DNA of 64,000 nucleotides from contig JAYKKI010000066.1 in the NCBI GenBank assembly GCA_039881145.1, positions 7,389,501-7,453,500 on the forward strand, read 5' to 3'. The notes below the pieces were generated by a model that made no database searches, had not been told where the DNA came from, and saw only the letters and a program-made list of their open reading frames with translations. The stretch comes from Druceiella hillmani. Lineage: Eukaryota > Arthropoda > Insecta > Lepidoptera > Hepialidae. A program made the translations under genes and the position numbers. Below, piece after piece: positions 1 through 11,470 of this stretch; the stretch's first letter is position 1; each line of letters opens with the position of its first letter.

Positions 1-2750
1 AATTGTCTATTCAATACTTAATAGTTGAGTTGTGAATATAAAGAAAAAAGATAATATAGCCACGATCGAGGATCTTTGTTTACATTATTTTTAACATTAA
101 ATTAATCATTGAAACATTTAGATAGCCTATTCAAGCCCTGTTATGTTATTGGATTTATACGTAAAATGAAACTTTCGATGGAGTGGACACTAAATAAATC
201 ATGCATTATTTAAATATTTTAATTGTTTGGTATTTTCAACTGGAGTCGAATACTTTATGAAATAAAATATTAACCTATAATTTATATTTATCGATGATAT
301 TGTACCTTGAAGACTATCACGTACTTCAAAAACTGGTGAAAAAATAAATTCGGTTCATTTGAATCTTGTATATCGCTACAAAATGTAGCGAGATTGGAAA
401 AGTACGTGCTGAATTTTTGACGGTCTATTTAGCATTTCAATCATCAAGTTTTGAGAACACCGACTTTAAAATGAAAAAAAACGAATCTTTATAGAATCAC
501 ATGATTCTAACTCTTTTTGTAAGAACAGAAAAATGTGAGTATTCTGCAGGAAAATTCCGTGAAAAATTAAATTATAAAAACCGTCGTAAATAAATGAACA
601 TCAGACAAGCGCGTATTATATCACGCATTTAAACAGCCATATTAGGATTCCGTAGTCATTTAAATAAGTATCACAATATGTATTTTATAAATTTGTGTGT
701 TATATTCATATTTGTTCTCAAGTATCTGTACAAGCAGTACGAGTATTTTAATACCCCAATAATAGGACATTTTTCTGCAATTTGTCTTTTGTAATTTGTT
801 TTTATATTTAATGGTGGAAAATATATTTTTATATTTCATATTCATTTATTTCAAATGCACTCAATAAATTTCGCATGTTTTATTTTCAAGCACATAGAGC
901 TTTTGATGATAGTTCCAATGTTAAGGAAGTTGAAATACTCAAAATACTTTTAAATATATTCGTAAAAACTTATTTTTTTGCCAGCTTTTTATTTCCTTCT
1001 TCGGAAGAGAAGTAAACCACTTTCAAACGCAATATTTCGTTAACGGAGTTAAAACAGGAAATACTAAGTAGTGCCTTAAAATAAATTTCAATGTCCTTTC
1101 TGACGATCTTCAATAAAATAGAATACGACAAAACTCTTTTTTGAATGCCCACTTCTTAAAAAAAAGGATATATTTAAAAAAAGAGGGAAGATATGCAGTA
1201 TGAATTAATTGAGATCTTTTTCTATTAATATTTCGAAAAACGTATGAAAAATTGTGGTCAAAATAGGGTCAAATATTTTAATTATAGGGTGAAATATTTT
1301 AATTCGATTTTAAAAATAACCGAGTCGTTGCAGAAAATAAAAAAGAAAGTAAGTTCATACATTTTTAGGAGTAATTAAAATAATAATAATTTTTAATCTT
1401 GTTCCGTCTGTTTCTTATCAAAGAGTATATATTGTCCAAAATGTTTAGTTTGAATGATAAGATTTTGTAGGAAAGCGTCCACATTAATGGAAATTTAAAT
1501 AAACGTTTAAATAATTGAGTTTTCATTTTAAGGACTAATGAGTGGTCATAATCAATAGAAATTAACTTTTCTTCCAATTCAATTAATTATTTCATTTTAT
1601 TCTCTGTGTGTAATCGAAATAAAATTTTTTAGCAGTAACTTGAATTTAATAAAGGTGATTTCGAGTTGGCACAGTTGCGATAGGGCAATCACTTTTTTTA
1701 AATTGGTTTAAGCGTGACAGATTCAGTATAAAATACCTATCGTAAGGAATTTCATTACGTATATTTGTTCTAATGGTAAAAATAGTGAATTATGAATAAT
1801 TTCAACCTTCCTTCATATGTTAAACCTTACGTCCAAAATAAAGCCACATGGTAATTTAAAATTTGGTGTTTAATTTTTTTTTAAATCACTGTAACCAGAG
1901 GATCAAATTTATGAATGTAGTTTCAGTTATTCAATATTTAAAAATCGTAATACATCTAGCTAGCCAAATTAAATGCACTATGAAATTTCAGATTTTGTTA
2001 CTTGGTGACGGGTTTTACGTGTATATTACACTAATATTTTTTTCCTTTTTTAGTTCGCCATTCCTGTGTTTTCCATATTTCTGGCAATTGTGGTTTAAGA
2101 ATAATTTTCAGTTATATTTTAAATGTTAAAATGAAAGTGCTTCTTGCATCACTTGCTAGTTAGTCCTTGCAATTAAAAATATATATATAATTTTCTTATA
2201 TCCAAACATTCTAGTAACGAATAAAAGAACTGATTAATTTATTGAAATTATTAATTCTAAAATTATTGAACGTTACGTGTAGCTTTATTTGTATGCAAAG
2301 CATCTGAAGCAATAATTGCGTAATACATCAATGTAGTAATATTAACGGCCCCTGAAACGTTGTTACGTAATTTCACATAAACAAATATTAAGCTCTAACA
2401 CGTGTACGATATCAACGTGATGTGGATTTATATAAATCACGAATCGCAAGCATAAACGAGCGATCAACAAACATTACTTGTAATTTCCTTTTCTCCAATT
2501 CCGTAGTTATTACACAGGTATATTTGTCACCACATGAACTTCAATGCTATATACAACCCTGGGTCCGAACAGGCAAACTATTCCACTTACACCGCTACAT
2601 GTCGTAACAAACGGTACTCCAACTAAGTAGATAAACCGTTTCAACCACATTGTTAGGAGGTGTAATCATAGAAAACAAACATGATGAAACATTTGATCGC
2701 CTTCCATACCGTAATAAAAAGCATATATAGTATTTACACCGTCTTAACCG
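1..2750. other. AT-rich stretch, no gene recognised
   Basis: Very AT-rich sequence with only short open frames on both strands (all under 90 codons). None shows a protein motif I recognise, and the longest, at 1863-2129, reads as low-complexity Phe/Tyr/Leu-rich translation of T-rich DNA. I see no RNA gene, tandem array or long inverted repeat. Confidence 0.6.
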
Positions 2751-2775
2751 TATATATATATATATATATATATAT

Positions 2776-2821
<46 letters not shown>

Positions 2822-2861
2822 AAACCTGGAAAGGTTTTTTATATATATATATATATATATA
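2751..2861. repeat. (TA)n microsatellite pair around a small hairpin
   Basis: A long (TA)n tract (2751-2819, one CC interruption near 2776) and a shorter one (2840-2861) flank a small hairpin in which AAACCT pairs with AGGTTT across a GGA loop. The whole block is therefore palindromic, which could favour cruciform extrusion or replication slippage. An apparent open frame across it is only Tyr-Ile repeat translation. Confidence 0.95.
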
Positions 2862-3773
2862 ACCAACTTTTTGTTCTACTATTTGGACCGTATTTTGTCT
2901 GTTGATTTTATTATCTAATAAATAATATAAAAAAGCAAGTTTCACATTCCAGATCTTGGCTGAATTTGTAGACGGATATTCATAATTATAAAAGAACAGC
3001 TTAAATTTGAAAAAAATTTGTATAAAAAATTGCTAGGTTCAAAGTACGGGAATAAATTTGATACAAGTCAAACATATATATTAACTGATAGAATAATTTT
3101 ATCTATAGCATGATTAATAGCAGTGAGTCGCCCAAACGAATTCATCATCTGAATTTCATAACTTAGCATCATCAAAACATTAAACATGGAAAAAATTAAA
3201 AATCTGTGAAACAAAGTAATTATAATATTGGTTTCAAAATTAATCCCATTTCAAATGCGCCATAAAAAACCGGATATTAATATTTGAATACCTGTGCTTC
3301 GTTCTAAATTTACATAAAAACCAATTTAATTTTGACATATGTAAATCAGAAACGTCATTACATATGCCAAAATTCACTTAAATTAAGTATCACTTAAGAA
3401 ACTTCTAGTCGTTTCTTGACTGTCAGTTTGTTGATAATCATACGAATTGTCATAGTTTAATTTACATTATGTGTGTATAGAATTGTGATTTGTAGATATT
3501 CAGTAGCTATGTTAATCGGAGATATCTACGATTAGGAAACCATATATGTTTTAAATTTTTTTTTTGTAATACTTATATTAACCACAGTAATTATTGTTCG
3601 CAAATTGTCTTACAGAGCATGTTAATAAATTTATATTTATTTATATGCAAATTTTGATTCGTTTTCTAATTAAAATTTTAACGATTGGTTAGTAAAACCT
3701 ATGGCAGATTAATTTCTCAGTATACAGCAAAACTAAATGAATTACAGAGCAGTATACGTTTTATTCCAAAGTT

Positions 3774-3827
<54 letters not shown>

Positions 3828-5220
3828 AACTACAACTCATTAAATGCATGTCCGTTTATGTTCCACTAATCTATACATAATAATAATAAAACTATAGAAT
3901 TAGTCTGTCTGCACGATGGAAATATTTACGAAAAAATTATTTACGGGCACACGTTGAAAAGCAATACTCATAGTAAGAAAAAAAGTGTTTTTCAAATATT
4001 TGTCTGCATGTCTATATTTTTGTCTGTATGTTGCATGTTTTTTGAACAATTGTTACTAATATATTACTGATTCGATTCAGGTAGTATTTGAAAAATATAA
4101 TTTTTGACTTGAAGTAACATTTGATATTCATATTTTATCGCAATTAGTTTTCTTTACGATAAGACAATTTAAAATAAAAAAATAAATAATTTTATGCATT
4201 AGCACAATGAAATGTAGCTACGCGAATGTATAGTGTACATATATAGATTAACAGATGGCGCTACGTATATTTTAAATCACTCTGAATTTTTCTACCCAGA
4301 CATATATTAGTGAAATGGATGTGGCCAACGGTGAAGTGTAGAATGGTCGAGAAGGGTAGGTGCTTGAGTAAGCAATCCGAATGCGAGCGGAAGCATTTCT
4401 ATGTATTCATGCATTTTGTATTCGACATAAGCTTACTTTTTTCCTTAAGTCTGTTTGATTTACGAATCTATGGTCAGTATTTGTAACTTAATTCTTTTGG
4501 TAGGCTTTGGATTAAACTGTATTAATTTAATTGTTACGAATTTAATTGTCTAAATATGTAACCAAAATATGTAGTTGACTTAGTAGTGTGCGTAATAGTG
4601 AAAATAAAAGTAAAATAAATTCTATACTTTTATAAAGCGGTTAGAATACAAAAAAATTGGAATATGCTATTTTGTCTTCTCTGAACCTAGAAAACGTTTG
4701 TAATAGATATACTAAGCAATATTGCATTTGTATTCTTGAACACTTTAAATTATTTAATAATCGATATAAATTCTACATACACTAAATGATTAAACTTACA
4801 TAGGTAATTAAATATGCGATAATGCTTAAGATACAAATCAAAATCTGGAGCAATTTTTTGTCACAAGTTTCCTAAGAACTAAAAATTAAATATTTTTACT
4901 TAGGCACTGAGATCAAAGACGCAATCTTCAAATTAATAAAAATTAATTACAAGGTCAATTCTAGCGATTGAACTTAATTTTCAGGTTAAGTTTTGAGATA
5001 CTTTTATCACGAACTCTATTTTTTACATGTAAATTTCATCAGAATGAGATAACTTGTAAATTAGCCTTATTCCAACTAAGGTATAAGTTATTTTATATCG
5101 ATGGAAAGTATTTTCAATATTAAAATGTAATTATTGGCAATTATTCTTACTGTAAAGAAAGTAAACTTGATTTAAATTGCGGTCGAAAATTAGTGTTATA
5201 TAAGCAAATGTAAGTAAATT
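2862..5220. other. AT-rich stretch, no gene recognised
   Basis: The stretch holds one (TA)n tract at 3779-3828, ending in a slightly imperfect TTATATATATATT segment. A modestly GC-richer patch at about 4245-4400 contains AGATGGCGCTAC-like sequence of the kind seen in insect non-autonomous repeats, but I cannot define an element. No supported coding sequence. Confidence 0.55.
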
Positions 5221-5253
5221 GGTGATATAAGCCGATATTAGGCCAATATTAGT

Positions 5254-5333
5254 CAATATCAGGGAAACGTCACTATTAATTATATTTATATGGTGATATA
5301 AATATAATTAATAGTGACGTTTCCCTGATATTG
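5254..5333. repeat. Perfect 38-bp inverted repeat (hairpin)
   Basis: Arms 5254-5291 and 5296-5333 are perfect reverse complements separated by a 4-nt GGTG loop. The loop and start of the right arm repeat the sequence at 5221-5230 (GGTGATATAA), so the right arm looks like a copy of the left arm made by template switching. With no mismatches in unconstrained AT-rich DNA, the structure must be young. It shares no sequence with the other hairpins in this window. Confidence 0.95.
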
Positions 5334-5339
5334 GCAGAA

Positions 5340-6467
5340 TAATGTTAATTAATTTCATCCACTATATAATTTACAATATTTCTACACATGTCGGACTAGG
5401 GCAAGGCTATTATATATAATCAGTAGTGTGTAGCATCCTAACGAAATGCTAACAAAAGCTAGAACGACTTGAGGAGTAAATAGTGGGTCAAAAGTGAAAA
5501 CGTTAGTAACTAGTTAGTAAGACAAAAATAGTGAAAAAAAGTAATAATGGAATAAGTGTTTTTAGAAACACTAAAATTACACTCCTCCATCATTCTCCTA
5601 TTTCTTCCTCTTTAATGGGTTAAATTGTGCCGTAGCCCGGATTTCCTTAGGTGAAGATTAGGTGCACGCGATCTTGGACTTCGATTTACAGATATTCCTT
5701 CACTGTTCATAGTATAAGTGTGGAATCGATTAGACCATTATAACCGAAGTGCACCATCAATTCCAGCATTCTTTTTCTTATCAATACGGAATATAAAATA
5801 TATTTATATATCCTTTTTTTATTATGCATTTTATTTATTAATTACTTGTGATACGTTACTTGTGTAGCTTGCTGGTATAATCGTTATTATTTTAACTGTT
5901 CTCTTTTATTTTCATACTTGACAATTGCCTTCAAGATCTGATGCAGTCTTCCATAATACACAACACATTTTATAACTTGCTTATTAAGTGCAATAAACAA
6001 TTAAACACAAATTTCTTTTATTTATGGTTTTTATATAATTATTTAAAAACATGATCACGGATGTTTAACAGATAATGTATTTAATATGAATCTTATACGT
6101 AAGTAAATCAAGTATTAGGGTAAGAATTTTTTATTAAATTATGACTCTGATGCTAAAGGCAATACCGTTTTGATTCACAACAAGTAACTAGTTTTAAATC
6201 GTATATCTTTTGTCATGATAATATCGTAAAAACGCTTTTCCCCGCCGTTTCATTTTCAACAAGTAATAAAAGAATTTAAAAATTTTCGGAAGTAAACATA
6301 AAAATTCGTAGTACATGTATAGTGGGGCAAGGATTATGAAAGTACAGTGAACTTTCATCAGGTTTAGTTTTTAGTTCTAATTTTTGTTTAGCCTAGAGAG
6401 TTAATTAAGGCTATTTAACTATAAAGTTAACTAACGTACCTATTATTTATATTTCTATTTTATGTTT
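5340..6467. other. No gene recognised; moderately GC-richer patch 5580-5770
   Basis: The 5580-5770 segment is less AT-rich than its surroundings and could be old transposon or exon sequence, but both strands are broken by stops and I recognise no motif. The rest is AT-rich, with nothing further seen. Confidence 0.5.
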
Positions 6468-6755
6468 TCAAATATTGAATATATTAGGCGTTCATTTTGT
6501 AGAAATTCATTATTCACAATTAAATAAAACTACGTGATATAATATTTCTACTTTCTTTAATTTCTTTACCACGACCTAGGTTTCGTTGTATTACAACATA
6601 TTCAGGTGGGTTATTCATTCTTTGCCAATGGCCCACCTGAAGAGGTTGTAATACAACGAAACCTAGGTCCTGGTATAGAACTTCAAAAAAGTAGAAAAAC
6701 TACATGATGTATTTTCATTTAATTGTGAATTTCTATTTTCGCTAACAATATTTGG
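6468..6755. mobile_element. Foldback (MITE-like) repeat, copy 1, long inverted arms
   Basis: Two arms of roughly 120-140 bp form a foldback around a short spacer (about 6611-6631). The outer parts read ATTCACAATTAAAT (6512 on) against its complement ending near 6730, and similarity fades out at CAAATATTG-like ends. The inner parts contain the strongly conserved block GTTGTATTACAAC next to CCTAGGT and CAGGTGGG. The same arm sequence recurs at 16737-16853 and 51145-51441, so this is a dispersed family and not a one-off hairpin. No coding capacity. Target-site duplication not identifiable. Each arm carries a hammerhead-like motif (separate entry). The class is uncertain: a MITE, or a non-autonomous Penelope-type element with inverted terminal units. 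Confidence 0.85.
6633..6673 (+). ncRNA. Hammerhead-ribozyme-like motif in foldback arm
   Basis: Read 5' to 3': CCAC, then CTGAAGA (fits hammerhead box CUGANGA), a GTTGT/ACAAC stem with a 3-nt loop, then GAA, then ACCTAGGT (a 3-bp stem III with a tiny loop), then C as the expected cleavage-site nucleotide, then CTGG in the position of stem I. In other arms stem I reads CGTGG after GGT and pairs fully with CCAC. Two weaknesses: one unpaired nucleotide lies between CTGAAGA and stem II, and this copy has a stem I mismatch. Activity is unproven; the match is to the known family consensus, and the function is inference. Confidence 0.3.
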
Positions 6756-7508
6756 CTCCTTTTTTCTTTTTCCTTCGGTAATAAATTAAATTTTGTTAAT
6801 CAATTAGTACATCAATTCGTTTATTTTAAGCTGCACATAATCATCAATTTTATTTCATGTATAGTTTTTATTTAGTTTTCAATTTAACTTTCGTAGTAAC
6901 TCATTTTAAACTAGGAATTTCCATGGTCACTACAGCATATAAAAATATTACGTACTAGTACAAAAATAACGAGGGCTAAATTTATGCTGTTTTTATTTCA
7001 TCAACAAAGAACAGTATGTTTTCTCGTAAAGAAAAAAAATTTATAACGATATTTATCAAAATCCACATATACAATATACGCGACAAATAAAACATTAAAA
7101 TGCAAACAGAAATTTAATTAGGGTTGTGACAAGACGGGCAAGCAATGCGATGCGTTAATACCACGCCTGTGATTAAAGGATTTGCTTATCAATTAGAGGG
7201 ACGTACAGAAAGAGCTATATGCTTTTAAAAATATTATTTGCGCGAAAAAACAATTAAGTATTGTGCTAATTTTATGGACCCGTTATTACGAAAGCCATTA
7301 AAGATAAGTATATTGACATTTTTGTGTCCTGTAAAGCGCACATAGAAATATCAGTAAGGTTATCGATACTTTTATTTTGTGAAGAAATACACATTACAGG
7401 AAATATGTAAATTAATTTACATAAAGTAATTTTAATATTTTTATGTAATGTTAAAATCATGCGATATAAATTTTTTTAAATAGAGTCCATAGTAGAGAGA
7501 GTAGAGAC
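6756..7508. other. AT-rich stretch, no gene recognised
   Basis: No motif, repeat or credible open frame recognised. A patch at 7120-7215 is slightly GC-richer but carries stops in all frames. Confidence 0.55.
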
Positions 7509-7561
7509 ATCCACACAAAGTTACATTTCAAATTAGGTTCGAAATGTAACTTTGTGTGGAT
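7509..7561. repeat. Perfect 21-bp inverted repeat (hairpin)
   Basis: Arms 7509-7529 and 7541-7561 are perfect complements with an 11-nt loop. Sequence is unrelated to the other hairpins. Confidence 0.95.
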
Positions 7562-7974
7562 TTGTATGTATATGAGAGACAAAAATGTGGGGCAGCTTAG
7601 CGTTCACTAAAGAATCCCTAAAATAGCAGTATTTTATAATTTTATTAACGTTTAAAAACAATATTTTATTGCAAAAATTCTAACTTCAAGTATTTATATT
7701 TTAATGTATTATGCTTTTAAGCTTGCGTTCATTCCATGATTATCTGAAATCGTTTCACACTTTTTAAAAAGCTTCTCTATATCTATGCTTTTACATTCAG
7801 AAATAAAATGTCACATTATCTATTACTATCTAGCTATACTAGCCAAGTGTGAGTATAATCCGCGAAGGGCATTATTAATTGCAATGACAAAAGGTTTTCC
7901 CTTTACTTGTCCATCTATACTCTTATTTCATAATATTATTAAGTAAATTTGTGTGAGCTCTGCACCGTTTTATC

Positions 7975-8286
7975 GTGCATGCTTTTGAAAATGAGGCTCA
8001 ATCTACATTCGGTAAAAATAACGATAACCCGGCTTGTTCCTTATTTTCCTCTAAGGCGAAGAAACTTAAACACTACGTGAAAGCGAGAGAGAAGACATTA
8101 AAACTTTGGAAATTTATAGTTAGAGAAAACTACTTGGAGTATCATGGACTGTATTCAATACTAACACATCCGTACTCAAACAATTCGTTATCAGAGAGTC
8201 TTTTCCCAATATCGTACCAACGTGGATGTTACAGTTTTTCTGACATATATCGTGGCATAGCAACGATAGTGTTGAATGCCTGGTGA
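7975..8286 (+). other. Unassigned 103-codon open frame
   Basis: An open frame of 103 codons starting at ATG and ending TGA, followed by stop-rich sequence. The predicted peptide is fairly balanced in composition (Lys-rich centre, Ser/Tyr-rich end) and is not simply AT-driven low complexity, which is why it is listed. I see no signal peptide, membrane segment or family motif. It could be a fragment of a decayed repeat or chance. I do not recognise it. Confidence 0.15.
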
Positions 8287-9365
8287 TACAGGGCAAAAGT
8301 GAGAGGTATCAGATCACGCCAGAGAATACAAATGAGATGGTAATATCAGATGGAAGTAGCCATAGATATTCTCCTATATTAATATATCCGTATACTAATG
8401 TAGCTGTTAGAAAATAGCGACATATCCGGTAGCTCACCACTGTCTGCAATACACTTGACACAATAATAAGGATCATTCTGTCAGGAGTGTAACAAAATAA
8501 TACCAAATGAAGCCAAAAATGTGCTAAAAATGCCCAAAATTATTTCTACAAGGTTTCCTTTCACACTTACGTTTAGGTTGTTCAATGTAGGTACATTAAT
8601 ATTACTATGAAAATATAAGCTTAAACAAGTATTGACAAATATGATAATTTACACCATGTTCCTTGACACAATATTCCTTTACACAAAAAGAATGGTAAAT
8701 GTATTGCTCAGTAATATATACTGAGCAATACATAATATATACTGAGCAAGACATCTCATAAAAACCACATATATCTTAAATACTGTTAGCTATAAATCAC
8801 ACAAATAGTTTTATTTCAACCTTCTTTTAACATTGTTCTGAAATTATTTTAATTTTAGTAATGTCAGACAGCGGGGCATTTTAAATAACATTTTTAGCTT
8901 TTAACAAATAATCTCAAATTATATGTGAATTGTGATACAGATTCAAGTTTAAATCCCACTTTTATTTCCTTTCGAAGTTGGAAAAAGAGAGGCAGGCGTG
9001 TGGACGGGTATATGAATGGACGTACGACGTTGCTACAATAATTTAGTCCCTAAAAAGCGTTTGCTTTTATAATATAATTATGCAGAAAACAGCGTAAGAA
9101 ATTGTGGTATGTTTACCACCTCTCTTCTTTCATGTTCTTAATTTAAAAAGAAAAGTCAGACGATTCGATCCTACAATTCTCACGGAAATATCCATTTATT
9201 TAATACATATGACATCATTTATTCAAAGTACAACAAAATAAGAAAAGCTGTAACGTAATATTCAAACAATATTTGTTTTTAAACGTCAAACATATATGTA
9301 ACTATGTACCTAAACAAATCCAGCGAGTGTACTTTCACGAACTACTAATTATCTAATCGATTGTG
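8287..9365. other. No gene recognised; small hairpin 8699-8733
   Basis: A 14-bp perfect inverted repeat (8699-8712 and 8720-8733, 7-nt loop) is followed at 8734-8749 by a direct partial copy of its right half (AATATATACTGAGCAA), as if produced by repeated template switching. Otherwise AT-rich with no coding evidence. Confidence 0.7.
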
Positions 9366-9700
9366 TGACATGAAGATGGAGGAGGAATGTGGTCGTGGGA
9401 ACTACTCAATGAGTAACAGTAAACCTATCGAGTTTGGACTCGTTTGACTTATCTATATGAGTCCTTTGATTACATACTGATACCAGGAGGATCTGATGAT
9501 GGAAGAGGGAGGTGTTCATGTGAACTTGTCAATAGCTGACTGTATAACTATCGAATTGGTGCTCGTTTGACTGATCTTAATGAGCCCTTTAATTACATAC
9601 CGTGACCAGAAGGATCTGACGATTGAGGACAAACGTGATTATCAGTAAATCCATTGATTTTGGGCTCTAGGGCTCGATTTATTTATCTAAGAAGGTACCT
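9366..9700. repeat. Tandem array, ~125-bp period, about 2.7 units
   Basis: Diverged direct repeats begin near 9366, 9492 and 9617. Shared landmarks are GAAGATGGAGG-like starts, CTCGTTTGACT (9429 and 9566 regions), ATGAGYCCTTTRATTACATAC and AGGATCTGA. Unit sequence differs from the arrays at 45.1 and 56.9 kb, although the period is similar. Confidence 0.8.
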
Positions 9701-9707
9701 TCGTTAA

Positions 9708-9755
9708 AAAAAGGTGATTTTTATTATTCTAGGGAATAATAAAAATCACCTTTTT
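9708..9755. repeat. Perfect 21-bp inverted repeat (hairpin)
   Basis: Arms 9708-9728 and 9735-9755 around a 6-nt CTAGGG loop, perfectly complementary. It lies immediately after the tandem array. Confidence 0.95.
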
Positions 9756-9812
9756 ATCATATTAAGCTTTCGCTGTAGCTATTTAGATTATTGAAAAAGA
9801 AAATTAATTTGA

Positions 9813-9813
<1 letters not shown>

Positions 9814-9842
<29 letters not shown>
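9814..9842. repeat. (TA)n microsatellite
   Basis: About 14 uninterrupted TA units. Confidence 0.95.
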
Positions 9843-9844
<2 letters not shown>

Positions 9845-10800
9845 CGTATATTTTGATAAATTAATTTAGATTATCGAACATAACAATTACACAAAATATA
9901 ATCGACAGGAAAACTTTTATGAAAATTATATTAATTGACTTTTAATACGTTGTTCTTGATAGATGAAACTCTGCGTTTTTGTTCAATATAAACATTTTGG
10001 TATTGCAACAAGTCAGTTGGTAGCACAACGTCATATTCTACAGATTTAATAATATTTATAGACAGTTCATATGTGTCATAGGTGTATACGTGTCATTGGT
10101 GTAAAGGCAAATTCTACCAGCTTAATAAAACATCTCCGCTAACGACACTGTAACGATGTGAATTTTCAGTCATAAATGTATTTATTATATTAGATGTAAA
10201 GTGAGACTAATTTTTTTTCTTTTATTAAATAACTTCTACGGCAGCTTTTGCCATGTATTTCACCTTATTCATTGAAAAGGAAATTGTTCTACACTTCATC
10301 CAAAACATATTTGATTTACATATTTACTATTACTGTAGGTTACTTTCACTTTATACTTGTCAATAAAAATTTAATTCCTTTACGTAATTACAAAGCTTTC
10401 TTAGGTTTCGAATAAAAAAGGAAACATGTATATTTTTCCTAAATGGCTAACCCACATTTAAAATATGCACTGAAACATACTTACCGTATTTTTCTTATTC
10501 ATGGTAAGTTTTTAGCAGTTTATGTGCAACGAAAGTTTTATAAAGTTTATATGTTAACTGTTGAGAAATCATCACAAATATATAATTCCTGATGTATGCC
10601 AAGCAAAATCAGACGAGAAAGAATGCAAGTAAATAGTATAAAACTTTAATGTATAATAAATATCTATTTTCTTATACAGAACCATATTTCAAAAGAGTTC
10701 AAGAAAAATTGTAGAACCATAAAATTCATGTTTACAAGGAGATAAACATATTTCTTGTCTTTTTATATTGCAAGAAGAAAATAAAACAAAACAATGAAAC
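9843..10800. other. AT-rich stretch, no gene recognised
   Basis: No motif or array seen. Only short open frames without coding character. Confidence 0.55.
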
Positions 10801-10971
10801 TTGCTTGGAGGAAGCGTCGAATTACACGTATGTTATGCCAAACAGGACTACTGATTTTACGTATTGCAATCTCTGTATTCAGACAGCAGGATGATTTTTC
10901 CAGTTTATATAAATAGAGTCACAAATATCTACAGAATCGTTCCCCCAAAACAACAATGTTTTACGGGAGGA

Positions 10972-11000
10972 TATAAAAGCCGCTACCACCTAATCAGTCA
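10972..11000 (+). promoter_or_regulatory. Candidate core promoter: TATA box plus initiator
   Basis: TATAAAA at 10972-10978 is followed 24 nt later by the A of TCAGTC (10994-10999), an arthropod initiator match (TCAKTY). The local sequence is GC-richer than its surroundings. The downstream ATG at 11007 opens only a 40-codon frame, and I see no convincing donor site, so the dependent gene is unknown. Chance occurrence in AT-rich DNA is possible; the TATA-initiator spacing is slightly short. Confidence 0.3.
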
Positions 11001-11209
11001 GCCATTGATGATTATTAACGTTAGGTCTTCTGATCTGCTGCCGCAGCTTGACACAGATTTGATGTCTATTTATTTCGGGCCTTGTTCATCATTATATTTG
11101 TCTTTTTATCAATTACTAAAATGTTAAAATTAATAATTTATTATTTAAAGTACTTACAAGTTGTAAAACATTATATTGCAAATGATTAAACGCTAATAAA
11201 ATATGTTAG

Positions 11210-11470
11210 GCTTCTCGGGACTCAATGTAGCTTGATGCATTTTTAAAAAGTCCCTAATCGCTTGGGAAAACTTAATTCGCTCTACGCGTTACACAATAAT
11301 TGCGTTCGCTCAGCAGCAAATACTTTACTAAAGAGCGGCACCGCTCACCGCGTCCCGTCCTATATCCCTGAGGCGGCCTATATGCTGTACATAGTTTTCG
11401 TTTTCCTTTTTTGTCTTATTCCCATTTGGGAAGCCGGTATTTATGGAACCTTACGAGCTTTAAATTAAAA
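11210..11470. other. GC-richer patch, identity unknown
   Basis: This ~260-bp island contrasts with the surrounding AT-rich DNA. Plus-strand reading is open over 68 codons (11262-11468), with a hydrophobic stretch near its end (YMLYIVFVFLFCLIPIW). The minus strand also has long readable stretches. I cannot place it in a family: it may be a repeat fragment or an exon downstream of the candidate promoter at 10972. Confidence 0.3.

Noticed and set aside
9708..9755. Hairpin followed by T-run, resembling a bacterial terminator
   Set aside because: The context is eukaryotic and there is no upstream gene; it fits the general hairpin pattern instead. The same applies to 62794-62824.
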